The position numbers were made by a program, and so were the translations under genes. A DNA stretch of 64,000 nt, taken from Vitis vinifera (Eukaryota; Streptophyta; Magnoliopsida; Vitales; Vitaceae). The first letter of the stretch is position 1. Every line of letters begins with the position of its first letter. Positions 23,308-34,697 of the stretch are shown here, one piece after another. The stretch is taken from assembly GCF_030704535.1 (NCBI RefSeq), contig NC_081808.1, positions 21,145,501 to 21,209,500 of the forward strand. Direction: 5' to 3'. A model generated the notes under the pieces. It did not search any database. It saw nothing but the letters and a program-made list of their open reading frames with translations, and was not told where the DNA came from.

Positions 23308-26300
23308 ATGGGTGCCTCAGAATCCATGCTCTCAAGTCCCCAGGTAAGTCTCCAAATTCAATCGAATTTCTTTGCTCGCCGCTGCCTCTGAAGTTTCCCA
23401 TGCTCGTTTCCTCTACTGATTTGTTGTTCTTTCACAATACTGTTCAATATGATTGAAGAGGGTCGGCGATGAGATCACCACCGTCTCCGAGAGATCAGAA
23501 GATGTAGATCCCCTTTTGGAGTGCCTGAAATCCCTCAAAATTGTGAGATTCTTCTTTTGTTTCTTTCACAAAAAATATTCATATTCTTGTCGCTATTAAA
23601 AGATAAAGTCAGGTTTCTGTTTGGATTTTCCAAGTGGTTTTAGAAGCAAAATTTTGCAAGAGAAGAAAAAGATCCAGAACGATAACCAAATGGTACCAGT
23701 GTTCAACTTGGGTTTAGTGATTCTTTTTTTTTCAATGTTAATAAATGTTTCCAGGCAACACCGATACTGACTTCACTGCCAACGGAGAGCAGCTTGACGG
23801 ATATATTGGTGAGGAAGCCATCATCTTCTTCTGTTTCAGGTGAATTATATTATCTTTCTTGATCTATGGATCTTTCGTTGGGAGTTATAGATTTAGGACT
23901 TGAAGTAAGAGTTTGTTTTCGTTGCTTGGTCATTGACTGTGGAAGTTTTGGTAGTTGGTACTATTTTCTTGTCAAAAATGGGAAAGGTCACACTCTAGGA
24001 TTGGGAAAGAAAATAGAAAGTGCAAATTGAAGAAAAAAAAAAAAGCAAAGGAAAATGAGAAATAGATTTGAAATTAGTAAATTAGTTTACATTTCACTTT
24101 TTTTTTTTCTCTGGACAAATTAAATAATTTGAAAATATATAAGTTTCTACCTAATTTTACTTATATTTTTTTTTCTCTTGTACTTTCCATGATAAATTAA
24201 ATATGAGAAAATCATTTTCTTTAACATTTTTCCCCTTTCCTTAGTACTTTCGAGAAGCAAACATGCCTAAAAGAATAAAGTGTAATCTCATTCACAAATC
24301 TCATGATATATAAAGAATTTGGGTTGCTGATTTGCTGAACTTGGAATTCTCTCTTTCAACGATTCAACTCCCGATAATTATTTATAAGAATTCTGGAGAG
24401 TAAGATGGCACAATTCAGTGATCTTTGGAAATGGAGGTACACTGACAAAAGGTTGTGGATCTCTGGAAAATGAACAAATAAAAACCCTAGTCGGAATGTT
24501 TTCCACCACCATTTATATGGAGGTTACTTCTTTGCTTTTGTGAGAAATTAAAGGTTGCACGAACCAAGGATCAGATGAGACAAGCTTTTATGTTGGATTG
24601 ACCATGTGTAATGGAGAGTCGGAGACCAATTGTCTGTCTCTCTAAGATATGATTCAAGTTGAAGGAATAATAAGGGCAGGGTGCAGCTCAAAAACATTGG
24701 CTTATAACTAGAAAACTGAATATATGGCCCTAGAGAACTAAAACAGAACGTTTCTATGGAGAATTCAACCCCTAATCCAGGAACTCTCCTATATATTTGC
24801 ATGTGTATCCTTCTAACCATACATGCATAGAAGTTCTCATCATGTGTTTGTTTGAGTGGATTATTAGATATTCAAAGCCAATTATTAGTCTCTCTTTCTC
24901 TATGACTGTATAGGTACTTTAAATCCAAAGGTGCTACTGGAGCTCTTCTCGATGTATCGTGATTGGCAAGAGGAGAAAACACAAAAGATTAGCAAGGAAC
25001 AGGTCTTCCCTGACACTTTTTTTTTTCTTTGGGAGTTCAAGAACAGTGCAGTATGCATTTTAAGAGTTTGGTATGGATAAGGCTTAGGGTCGATTGTACA
25101 ATCTAAACTTTTTCAATCTATTTATCTGCATAGATCTGGACACAAATCAGAATTTAATTTTGGGAGTTACATCTGCTTTGTAGGCTTCAACATAGATTTT
25201 AGATCTCTGAAAAAATCTAATCTGGCTTAGAACCTAGTTTTTAATCCTTTTCAAGGATGTTTTGTTGATAACATACTTAGAAAAATTAATGTAAGGTTTA
25301 TCCAACCACCATAGCAAGTATCCATTGAAACCCAATGACAGGATTTGAATCTGATTTGAATCTTCACTTCATTACTGACATCAATTCCAATTTCCAAATT
25401 CTACTTGATCCAAGCTTGGACCCGTGTTTCAGGATTAGATTCTCATGCCATAACAACCTCACTCTAATTATAAAATGTTACTCTCACCTACTTAACAGAT
25501 AATAAAATCAGAATTGAAAAGGCTCAATTAAAAGTTTAATCTTTTAGAAACACTATGTCTTTTTCCCCCTCTTATCTTAAATCCATTGGAAGGGGACAAC
25601 AGTGGAAACTGGTGCATTTAAATGTCAGTATCAGCCAGTGGAAGAAAGCTGCTTTTGATCTGAAACAATCTGGTGTTCTGATTCTTATTGCTTGTGAAGT
25701 GGATGACTCTACCTGTGAAAACCTTGTAGGGTGCATTTGGTAGATGTGAATAGAAATAGGAATAGGAATGAGAATGGAGATGAACCATAAACATTTAAAA
25801 GAGAGGAATCAAAATCTTGACAGAAGTGGATTTTGGTTTCCATGAGATTGAACTTTCAATTTGTATTCTCATTTCTAATAAGTTATGAAAATGCAATAAT
25901 AAATAGGAAATTTCCTATTCTCATTCCTTATTCCAGTGTTTCAAATATGCCTTTTGTGGCTGGCAGGATTAGGAAGCTTGTGTTGCTGATGTTTAAGAAT
26001 TAGGATTGTTCATATTTATCAAAAAAAAAAAAAAAAGAATTAGGATTGTTCATGATTTATATGATACTAGGGAACATAACTTGTTTACCATCATTTCCCT
26101 GTAAAAACTTGGATGTTTTTATTGTGCATGTATTATAATGTGGTAAATATTGTTGCAGGAAGAGATAGAAAACAAGATAGAGGTTGCAGATGCTCTGGCA
26201 ATTAAACTTCATCAACGGTTCAATTTCTCGGTCTCAGCAATGAAGACAACTTCACATCATCTATCAGAAGGTAACCTACCGTCTTCCGTCCCTCATCCCC

Positions 26301-26806
26301 ATTAAAAGTTTAGCTCACCTTCCCAATAATAGTAACTATTCAGCCTATCATTATCATAGCATGGATGAAAATTTGGGCCATGAGCAATTTAATTAATTAA
26401 CGGATCAGTTGCTCAATGACAGAAATGTAATATAAGTATGGTTGGGCCACTGAATGGTGAATCTCAGTTGTATACCAGATGAAGGGAGACATGTAAATTG
26501 GGACCTTACTTTTGTGGAATCTGCTGATGTTTCTTACTTTCTGAGCTGATACCAACTTTATGGAATATGCTTGTAGTTCATGCATTGCAAGTGGAAATTG
26601 GTGAACTGAAAGGGAGGTTGACGGAGGTAATAAGTAACTGTGATGCTTTATGCAAGAGAATTGCCGCGGAGGGGCCAGAATCTCTTCGGGCATCTATCAA
26701 ACCATTTGCTGCCGCCACTTCTGATCTAGAAACCAGCTTTCGCTCATCTTCTGTACAAAGAGTTCTGGATGCCAGCCAGCCGACTACAGAAACCAAACCA
26801 AATTGA
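23308..26806 (+). CDS. BORC complex subunit 5-like protein (LOH12CR1 family), N-myristoylation signal
   Basis: Six exons: 23308-23343, 23459-23542, 23755-23839, 24914-25002, 26159-26270 and 26577-26806. All joins are GT-AG and frame-consistent, giving 211 residues. The protein begins MGASESM, a good N-myristoylation signal (Gly2, Ser6). After a variable region come PILTSLP, then LLELFSMYRDWQEEKTQKIS, and a mainly helical, coiled-coil-like body to about residue 185 with LPE-like AEGPESL and SIKPF. This order and spacing resemble animal BORCS5/myrlysin, which is also myristoylated and anchors the BORC complex on lysosomes to recruit Arl8 and kinesin. Assignment rests on my recall of the family pattern, so function on plant vacuole or endosome membranes is inference. 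Other small coiled-coil proteins could look alike. Intron 4 is 1.16 kb. Confidence 0.65.
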
Positions 26807-27694
26807 TTTCCATTATTTCATTCGTGTTTATATTCAAGGGTTTTTAAGTTGATCGATGCTCGTCTTCCTCCACTGTTATTTATCGGCAATATGGTCTTTT
26901 CAATTTGTTCAGCTTGCCAGATTGTCCTCCGGAGGGGCATCTTTTCCTCACATGATTGCGAAGATGAATATGTCAGTCATATTTTAGTTGGAGACCGATC
27001 CACCTGTGGTTTCTTTTACCTTCTAAAGTACAACTGAATCATGAAACCATGGATTGCAAACATGTAATTAATGTTTTTTCTTTCTCCCACTAAAAAAAAA
27101 ATGAAAATAGAGGAGAATGATAAAAAGGGCAGAAGACTATAGAAGAAGCCCCACCGACATCTTAGCTTCTACATGGAATAGGGGGGGTTGCACGTATGCG
27201 AAACAAGAAACATTGCTCAGGACAAGTGGGTCCAAATGAATTCGCCCAAATTTTCTTTTGTGATGCATCCTAGTAAGGGCATGTTGAACCAGGATGCCCT
27301 GCCATTGATCTTGCCGACATGGAGGAAGTAACAATTGGAGCGTAGTTTATCAATATCTAAACGCATCTCAAATAGATTTCAAACACATTTTTTAGACGAA
27401 TCCAGAAGCAATTCGTTGAGGAAAAAAATGACCAAAGCGTAGGCAGATCCCAGAATACAAATAATAGTTCAATTATGGAATTACCGAAATTGTATGAATG
27501 GGTTTAACAGTAAATCTAAAAACCCGTAACAAGAAAGAACAAATAAAAATAGGGAAATTACAATAAACACCAATAATAAATACCCATCTTCGAAATCAAG
27601 CTAACTATATTAGACCTAAAACCTTTGAATTCAAACAACCGAGAAGCAGATTGGCTTTATATGAAAGCAAAATTGGAGGAAGAAATAGGTTGAA
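26807..27694. other. Tail-to-tail spacer between the BORC-like and GMD genes
   Basis: Holds the 3' UTRs of both flanking genes. No conserved coding frame is seen; short open frames on both strands have no recognisable similarity. Confidence 0.5.
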
Positions 27695-28816
27695 TCAAGG
27701 CTGCTGCTGTGCGTCCATATAGCCCGCGTCCACAAGCACCTTCTCCCTCTTAGCCAATTCAATATCCTCATCAACCATCATCTTCACCAACTGCTCAAAA
27801 TCCACCTTAGGCTTCCAACCAAGCACCTTCCTTGCTTTGCTAGAATCACCCTTAAGGTTATCAACCTCAGCAGGTCTAAAGTACCTCTTATCAATCACCA
27901 CATGATCTCTCCAATTCAACCCCACAGACCCAAATGCCACCTCCAAGAACTCCTCCACCGTGTGTGACTCCTCCGTCGCCACCACGTAATCGTCCGGCTT
28001 CTCCTGCTGCAGCATCATCCACATCGCTTCCACATAATCCCCCGCGAAACCCCAATCTCTCGAAGCCTGCAAATTCCCCATGAACAGTTTGCTCTGCAAC
28101 CCAATCTTGATCCTCCCCACGGCTCGTGTAATCTTCCGCGTCACGAAATTCTCACCCCGCCGTGGGGATTCGTGATTGAACAGAATCCCATTGCAGGCGA
28201 AGAGCCCGTAGGCTTCTCGGTAGTTCACGGTGTACCAATGAGCGGCACATTTAGAGGCCGCGTAAGGGGATCGGGGGTGAAATGGAGAGGTTTCCGATTG
28301 GGGAGGCGAAGTGGATCCGAACATCTCCGAGGATCCGGCTTGGTAGTACCGAATGTGAGATCGGCCGGTGGCCATGATGTGGGATCGGACGGCTTCGAGG
28401 AGGCGGAGGGCGCCCGTGGCCACCACATCGGCGGTGTAATCCGGGATCTCGAAGGAAACGGCGACGTGGGACTGGGCAGCAAGGTTGTAGACCTCGTCGG
28501 GGGCGATGGTGTCGATCCAGCGGCGTAGGGAGGAGGCGTCGGAGAGGTCGGCGTAGTGGAGCTTCATTCGAGCTTTATGGGAGTTGTGAGGATCGATGTA
28601 GATGTGATTGAGGCGTTGGGTATTGAAATTGGAAGATCGTCGGATCAGACCGTGGACTTCGTACCCCTTGTTCAGGAGAAACTCCGTTAGATACGACCCA
28701 TCCTGCCCCGTTATGCCGGTGATCAGAGCTATCTTCCGCTTCGGTGGTTCTAGGGCTTCGCCGCCGTTGATTGCCGCGGCAGATCCGGACCCAGCCGTCT
28801 CTTTTTCGGACGCCAT
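27695..28816 (-). CDS. GMD: GDP-mannose 4,6-dehydratase (MUR1/GMD type)
   Basis: A single uninterrupted frame of 373 residues, the usual length of plant GMD, which is intronless. It converts GDP-mannose to GDP-4-keto-6-deoxymannose, the first step of de novo GDP-L-fucose synthesis in the cytosol, supplying fucose for xyloglucan, pectin (RG-II), arabinogalactan proteins and N-glycans. The Rossmann NADP-binding motif GITGQDG is at residues 34-40 and [11 protein letters not shown] near 59-69. The catalytic set is in GSSEMFG (Ser/Glu at about 162-164) with Tyr185 and Lys189 in [37 protein letters not shown] and the C-terminal [13 protein letters not shown] are all present, so the enzyme looks intact. 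The first 28 residues are a variable, low-complexity leader. The coding region is distinctly GC-rich compared with its surroundings. Confidence 0.97.
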   Translation of the reverse strand: MASEKETAGSGSAAAINGGEALEPPKRKIALITGITGQDGSYLTEFLLNKGYEVHGLIRRSSNFNTQRLNHIYIDPHNSHKARMKLHYADLSDASSLRRWIDTIAPDEVYNLAAQSHVAVSFEIPDYTADVVATGALRLLEAVRSHIMATGRSHIRYYQAGSSEMFGSTSPPQSETSPFHPRSPYAASKCAAHWYTVNYREAYGLFACNGILFNHESPRRGENFVTRKITRAVGRIKIGLQSKLFMGNLQASRDWGFAGDYVEAMWMMLQQEKPDDYVVATEESHTVEEFLEVAFGSVGLNWRDHVVIDKRYFRPAEVDNLKGDSSKARKVLGWKPKVDFEQLVKMMVDEDIELAKREKVLVDAGYMDAQQQP

Positions 28817-29742
28817 TGCTTTGAGTCGTCGTCTGTGTCGAGGCTTAGAAAAAAACGGGAGAGAGAGAAAATGAGACTAAAATTGAATTTGGTCTGTTTA
28901 ATCGGTGAGGGTGTTGTTGAAATATAAAGAGCGCTTGTGATGAGAAAGTTTCTGCATGCTACACGTCGGCCTGTCTCTGATGTCTGAGGTGGTCAATAGC
29001 AGTTCGCCAAATCAGGGATTTAAGGTCAAAAATGTAATTTGGGTGGACAAAAGCATGTGCAGAGTGGTGGCCGCAAACAGCTGTGCTTCTTAAATGACCA
29101 ATCCACCCTCTCGGGCTTTGGTGCGGTGGGATGTGATTGGGGGAACCAGGGAGGGGCGACGCCTTTTGTCAGCATTATATTTCAACCCCCCTCTATACCC
29201 TCCCTTCGTGGTTGCACGGTTTCCTTGCAACACCATTTTAGCCTGCCAGCGTGTACTTTTTTCTTTTTTTAATTATCTAAGCACCGCGGTCATGTGAATA
29301 GAAAGAGTAAATAAATAAATAAAATAAAAAATTAACACCTAGAAGGTAAAAAAAATGCATTCCCATGTTTAATAATAATATTATTGTTAAGTTGTAAATT
29401 TTTCACTTTAAATTTATAAAAAAAAAAAAAAAAACATCCTCAAGCCTTGAGAAATTCTCTGTGCTTCTTCTTTGTATTCCTACAGCTTTATAATTTACTT
29501 TTGCAATATATTATCATCATACTAAAACCATTCAACCTTATAAATGATTTTTTTATCTTTTCAAAGGCAATTTCTTCGATATTGATTCAGGATCATATAG
29601 AGTAAGATTTGAAAATTACCTCTATTACTATTTTTTTTTTTGTTTTTTTAACATTTTCACCCTTTTTTTCCTCAAAAAAAAAATATTGTTTCCTCTCTTT
29701 CCTAATTCAGTTCCTTATCATTTTTAATATTCAACTCTCTCC
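28817..29742. other. GMD promoter side and intergenic DNA
   Basis: The GMD 5' UTR and promoter fall here. A weak TATA-like motif (TTTATATT on the minus strand) lies near 28921-28928, about 108 bases upstream of the ATG. The remainder is AT-rich and ends in pyrimidine-rich DNA, which supplies the target site of the next element. Confidence 0.4.
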
Positions 29743-29858
29743 CTCCTTCAAGAGCTTTGACCCAAAATAGTGCGTTTAAAAAAAAAAATCCAAAAAATAA
29801 AATTGTTTTTAAAATAATGTCCGATCTAATGCGTCTGTGCCACATAAGCTGCCATGTC

Positions 29859-30023
29859 ATAAAACCGTAGTTGGTGACTACGGTTTTATTTTTTTAAAGT
29901 GGTTAAAAACCGTAGTTACCAACCACGGTTTTAACTTTAAGTTTAAAGCCGTAGTTGGTTAGTTGGTGACTACGGCTTTGACTCTTTTAAAATGGTCAAA
30001 GCCGTAGTCACCAACTGCTGTTT
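29859..30023. repeat. Cluster of four subterminal palindromes, left end of the MULE-like element
   Basis: Units are built on AAACCGTAGTTGGTGACTAC. The first, at 29859-29889, has a perfect 12-bp stem (ATAAAACCGTAG) and a 7-base loop. The second is at about 29904-29935, the third at 29945-29979 uses AAAGCCGTAGT, and the fourth at about 29998-30023 is imperfect. Runs of T or A separate them. Confidence 0.85.
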
Positions 30024-30771
30024 TAACTTTATATATATTTATATATAACTTTAATTTTTTTAATAAAAATATTATATTATTTTGATTTTAAATATACTTA
30101 TTTCATTATTTTAAAAATAATAATATATGAAATTATATAATTGATATTTTTAATTTGATAAAAATATATTTTTAAATTTTATTAAAATAATATACTCTAT
30201 ATTTAATATAAATATATTTAGTTAATTATATTTAAATATAAATAAAATATAATAAATTATGAAAGCCTATTAAAAAACAAATAATATAAATTATTATATT
30301 AATTAATAATTTTTTATATACTATATGTAAGTGGTATATAATGTCACATGTATATAAGTTCAATTAAGTTTAAAATTTATCATATTTTAATTTAAGTTCA
30401 TAATATTATATCGATATGATAATAATTTATTTATATATTTAAATAAATATGCTAAATTTTAAACTTAAATTAAACTTTTATATATATATATATATATCTG
30501 TGTGTGATATTATATACTACTTACATATAATATATAAAAAAATTATTAATTAATATAATAATTTATATTATTTTTTTCTCCAAATAGGCATTTATAATTT
30601 ATTTATTTTAAATAAACATAATTTATTATATTTTATTTATATTTAATTTTAATTCAATAATTATATTTATATTAAATATAGTATCAATTGTTTTAATAAA
30701 ATTTATTTATATATTTAAATAAAAATGTGATAAATTTTAAACTTAAATTAAACTTATATATATATATATAT

Positions 30772-31767
30772 GTTTTAAAGGTCCTTCCCAGAGATGGAAA
30801 GGCTGCTGATTCATCTGTAATAATAATATAGTCCCACTGGACTATCCAAGTAAGGCCAAATTTGATGAAGAAGAATAGTAAAGGGGGAAAAGCTGAAAGT
30901 TCTCTGGGGATATCAAAAGAACTTCTGAATAGCACAAAGCCATCCAGAATGGGCTTAGGAAGAATCTTAATAGTCGGACCATAATAATTCCACCAACTGT
31001 AGAACCAAAATGGGAAAGAGGAAAACTGATTCTTAGATGGAAAATAGAACATCCATGAATGATGGAAGTCCCTATTCTGGATCAGAAAAGCATTAAACCA
31101 TGCTCTCTGATAATCCCAATAATTAAAAAACCTTGGCTTTGATGGTTCAGAAAATTCCCTTGAAAGATTAGGATTTCCTCCCCATTGCTTGACAGTAAGA
31201 ATCTTATAGATATGGCAGGTGGAGAATGCCAAACCCATATTGCTGAATTTGTCTGCATTATGCTTAATTTTAACAGAACCAGTTTCTGTAAGAACTGCTT
31301 CATAAAACTCTCTTGTTCTTAAAATATTACTAGAGGGATAATGAAAATTTTCTTGAAAAGCTTTTGCAGCACTTTCTCTGGGGTTTTCAGAGAAAAATTC
31401 TCTTTCTATAACCAAAAGAGGTTGATTTAAATCATTTTACCAATATCTTGATTTTGTTGAAAGAGGTGTGGGGTTGGCAGCCACCACAATTTGCTTGTTT
31501 GAAAAAAAGGAGTTTGATGTTAATTCCTTTTGAGAGGGATTAACCTTAATGACTTGCTTGAAGGTCTGAGACCCTGAAATGGCTGGATACTAAGTGGCCT
31601 TGACTGGATTAGTTGGATCGGAATGATCATAGTACAAGGTCATCATCTTATTAGGCATAGGTTTAGAATGCCAAACCCATATTGCTGAATTTGTCTGCAT
31701 TATGCTTAATTTTAACAGAACCATGTAGGCGGTACAAGAACATAAAATAAAATGAAAAACAAAACTT
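30772..31767 (-). pseudogene. Cargo segment with a decayed retroelement-like coding region, unknown protein
   Basis: About 1 kb of less AT-rich DNA lies between two TA tracts inside the MULE-like element. On the minus strand an open frame runs from about 31415 to past 30780 (over 200 residues), rich in Trp, Tyr and Phe, with motifs such as FFNYWDYQRAWFNAF, HHSWMFYFP and FPFWFYSWWNYYGP. Further upstream a related frame (31600-31420) is broken by stops and reads YPAISGSQTFKQVIKVNP. I recall similar aromatic-rich proteins only vaguely, from plant LTR-retroelement or pararetrovirus-like polyproteins, and do not claim an identity. No start codon or promoter is evident. Confidence 0.45.
31223..31723. 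repeat. 59-bp direct duplication inside the cargo segment
   Basis: The sequence beginning AGAATGCCAAACCCATATTG at 31223-31281 is repeated without change at 31665-31723. The first copy lies inside the open frame of the cargo; the second abuts the right edge of the cargo, which suggests a rearrangement when the segment was inserted or copied. Confidence 0.9.
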
Positions 31768-31770
31768 AAT

Positions 31771-31810
<40 letters not shown>

Positions 31811-32145
31811 AGGTATTATATACCACTTATATATAATATATAAAAAATTATTAATTAATATAATAATTTATATTACTTTTTTATTTTTCTAAATAGGCAT
31901 TTATAATTTATTTATTTTAAATAAAAATAATTTATTATATTTTATTTTAATTAATTAATTATATTTATATTAAATATAGTGCCTATTGTTTTAATAAAAT
32001 TTAAAAATATATTTTTATATCAAATTAAAAATATCAATTATTTAATTTTGTATATTATTATTTTTAAAATAATGAAATAAGTATATTTAAAATCAAAATA
32101 ATATAATATTTTTATTAAAAAATTAAAGTTATATATAAATATATA

Positions 32146-32315
32146 TAAAGTTAAAACCGCAGTTGGTGACTACGGCTTTGACCATTTTACAAAAAAAAAT
32201 CAAAGTCGTAGTCACCAACTATGGCTTTAAACTTAAAGTTAAAACCGTGGTTGGTAACTACGGTTTTTAACCACTTTAGAAAAATAAAACCGTAATTACC
32301 AACTACGGTTTTATG
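32146..32315. repeat. Cluster of subterminal palindromes, right end of the MULE-like element
   Basis: The mirror image of the left cluster: AAAACCGCAGTTGGTGACTAC near 32152, a GTCGTAGTCACCAACTATGGC unit near 32205, ACCGTGGTTGGTAACTACGG near 32245 and ACCGTAATTACCAACTACGG near 32289. Substitutions differ between ends, so the arms have diverged since insertion. Confidence 0.8.
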
Positions 32316-32430
32316 ACATGACAACTTATGTGGCACAGACGCATTAGATCGGACATTATTTTGAAAACAACTTTATTTTTTGGATTTTTTTTTTAAAACG
32401 CACTATTTTGGGTCAAAGCTCCTCCTTCAA

Positions 32431-34226
32431 TATGATCTTTTCCTTTTTCAGTGAAGTTTAAACCTAAGTTTATGTTCGTTCTCTTTTCAATGAAATTCAA
32501 ATATTTCAACAACGATCAGCAAATGAAGATCATAATCGAATTCATTTTAAAAATTATATATCAAAATTCTCTCATCTTTCTTTTTTATTCAAGATCTTTC
32601 ATATTTTTTATCGTTCTCTTTATTTCTTTTTTTATGGATTTTTTTTGTATTTGTTTTTTGTTAGGGTTTTTTATAATTATGTTTTGTTAGATTTTTATTT
32701 TTTTATTTATTAACAATTTCATTTAAACCTCTACACTGTTTTTATTGAGGTTTTTTGTGGTTAATTTTTATTGGATTTTTTTACAATTATTTTTAGTTAG
32801 TGATGAATAATAAGATTTTCGATTACCTTATGAAATGCCCAAGATCCAAATTGGTTGTTTCACTAGCAAAATTTCCCGCCTCAAGTCATTAATGAAACTA
32901 CGAATACGAGAACCATTTGTTTTTAAAAGGGCAAGAGTCTTGACCTTGTTTCACTAAGAAAATTAAGAATAACTTCAAGAGATGGCCTTTTTGTTTCTTT
33001 ATAAGAATTATATTCTTACTTTTATATTTTCCGGAGAGAGAATAAAACATATTTCTTCTCTTTGTGGTTTTTAGGAAGAGAAAAGTCAAAATATCTCGTT
33101 TTTTAGGAGAGAATTCTCATCGAGAGAGTTTTCACTGAGAAAAATAAATAAGTAAATAAATAAACTATTTATTTATTTATTTTTAATAGTGACAGTTTTT
33201 AAGTAGTTTTAAAACTCCTAGAAACTACTCCCCCATTTCTTCCCATTAATTGGATCAGGTCAAGTCAATCCACTTGAACACCCAAACCAACTTCAACAGT
33301 TAGAGTTTTTCGTATTTGATGCTTGAGAAATAGTAGTCTAGCATCAAAATTTCATTCATGGTACGGATGAATATGATTTCATAATTTTGGTTTTGAAATT
33401 AAATTATAATACTTTTTACAAATAAATAAATAAAATTAAGTAAAAATCTCCAATGTGTTTATTTTGAATTGTAATTTCATATTTTGATGCTTAATACGAG
33501 AGCATAACACATTTCTATTTAATTAAACAAGGCAACACACCACATAACAAAAATAATTATTTTTATTAGGAATTGGTAGATCATTTTGCATGGTGTGTAA
33601 CTAACATGGAGTGTAGGTTGCAATGACTCGTGATCCAACATGGGCGACTCTGCTTGCTCCAGTAAAACCAAGCTTTCCAATGGTGAGCCATTAATTGATG
33701 GCTCCTAACAGTCTAGTTAGTGGTGGAATTAACAAAGTAGGAATGGAATAAGAGGGGGTCCCTGGGTAAATAGATGGAAAATATTTATATTGTTAAGATA
33801 ATCTTTCGTATCTTTTAGAATATTCACTTATTGAATACCCTTAATCATTAAGTCATGAAGGCCATTTATAAATAGGTTCGACTATGGTTGGCTTAGCTTA
33901 TGATGGTTGAGCTGATAACTTTGATTAGTTTAGTATTCTTTCCTCTACCTCTACCGTGCACATGGATGGTGGTGATTTTCTTAAAGGATAGTGGGAAATC
34001 ATGTATGTTTAATCAATTTGTTCATGCCCATAACGAGTTGGAGTCAATCCCTTCATAAATAAGTCAAAGCAAGTCATAGGTCATACACCATAGGGTGGAG
34101 GATAGTGAGTGAAGGCCCATTGCTTTAGCGGGTTTAGTTTGTACTTGGATTGAATCGTACTAAATTGTCATACTTAGATATATGGAGCAAGGTGAGAAGA
34201 AGAATAGCAATATGGTATGAAAGAAT
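32431..34226. other. AT-rich intergenic DNA, no gene recognised
   Basis: Very AT-rich with T runs at 32440-32800. Only short unrecognised frames are present, and no terminal repeats or tails were identified. Confidence 0.4.
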
Positions 34227-34697
34227 GTTTTCTATTTACATTCCCGTCTCTTAGAAAGAGCCACTAAACGATCGAACCAGACAGGTGCAAGTAGCTTGAC
34301 CACCTTACCCGTCATTGAAACACAAGTTAGAGACGTATCGACCTATATTCCCACTAATATGATCCCCATTACGGATGGATAAATCTGTTCGGAAACAGAG
34401 TTCTTTTATTGCTGAATTAAACCTGCTATTAACATTGGCTTATCTGTCAATCGCGTCGAGTCTACCGCTTAGTTAAAAGCTATGAAACAAGTTTGTGATA
34501 GTTTAAAATTGGAATTAACACAATATCGCAAAGTGGTCGCCCTTACTCAATTTGGATCAGACCTTGATGCTGCGACTCAGGCATTACTCAATAAAGGTGC
34601 AAGGCTTGCAGAAGTCTCGAAACAACCACAATATGCACTACTTCCAATTGAAAAACAAATTCTAGTCATTTATGCGGCTATCAATGGATCCTGTGTA
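34227..34697 (+). pseudogene. atp1: Nuclear copy of a mitochondrial atp1 fragment (NUMT)
   Basis: One frame reads as the middle-to-late part of the mitochondrial F1-ATPase alpha subunit: [87 protein letters not shown] and [19 protein letters not shown]. Three in-frame stops (TAA at 34380, TGA at 34413, TAG at 34470) interrupt it, and similarity ends abruptly on both sides. The protein normally forms the catalytic hexamer of ATP synthase. There is no intron and no targeting sequence, so this is a decayed organelle DNA insertion rather than a working nuclear gene. Confidence 0.92.

Larger units (their letters stand above)
29752..32421. mobile_element. MULE-like element with long terminal inverted repeats and internal cargo
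   Basis: The two ends are inverse copies: left GAGCTTTGACCCAAAATAG, right its complement ending GGGTCAAAGCTC at 32421. The 9-bp sequence CTCCTTCAA occurs directly outside both ends, at 29743-29751 and 32422-32430. A 9-bp target duplication with terminal inverted repeats of several hundred bases is the signature of Mutator-like elements. The left arm reaches about 30470 and the right arm starts about 31768. A second copy of part of the right arm (30480-30760) lies on the left of the cargo. No transposase frame is seen, so it would be non-autonomous. Confidence 0.85.

Noticed and set aside
28172-28528. 118-codon plus-strand frame in the GMD gene
   Set aside because: It is antisense to the GC-rich GMD coding region and has no motif.
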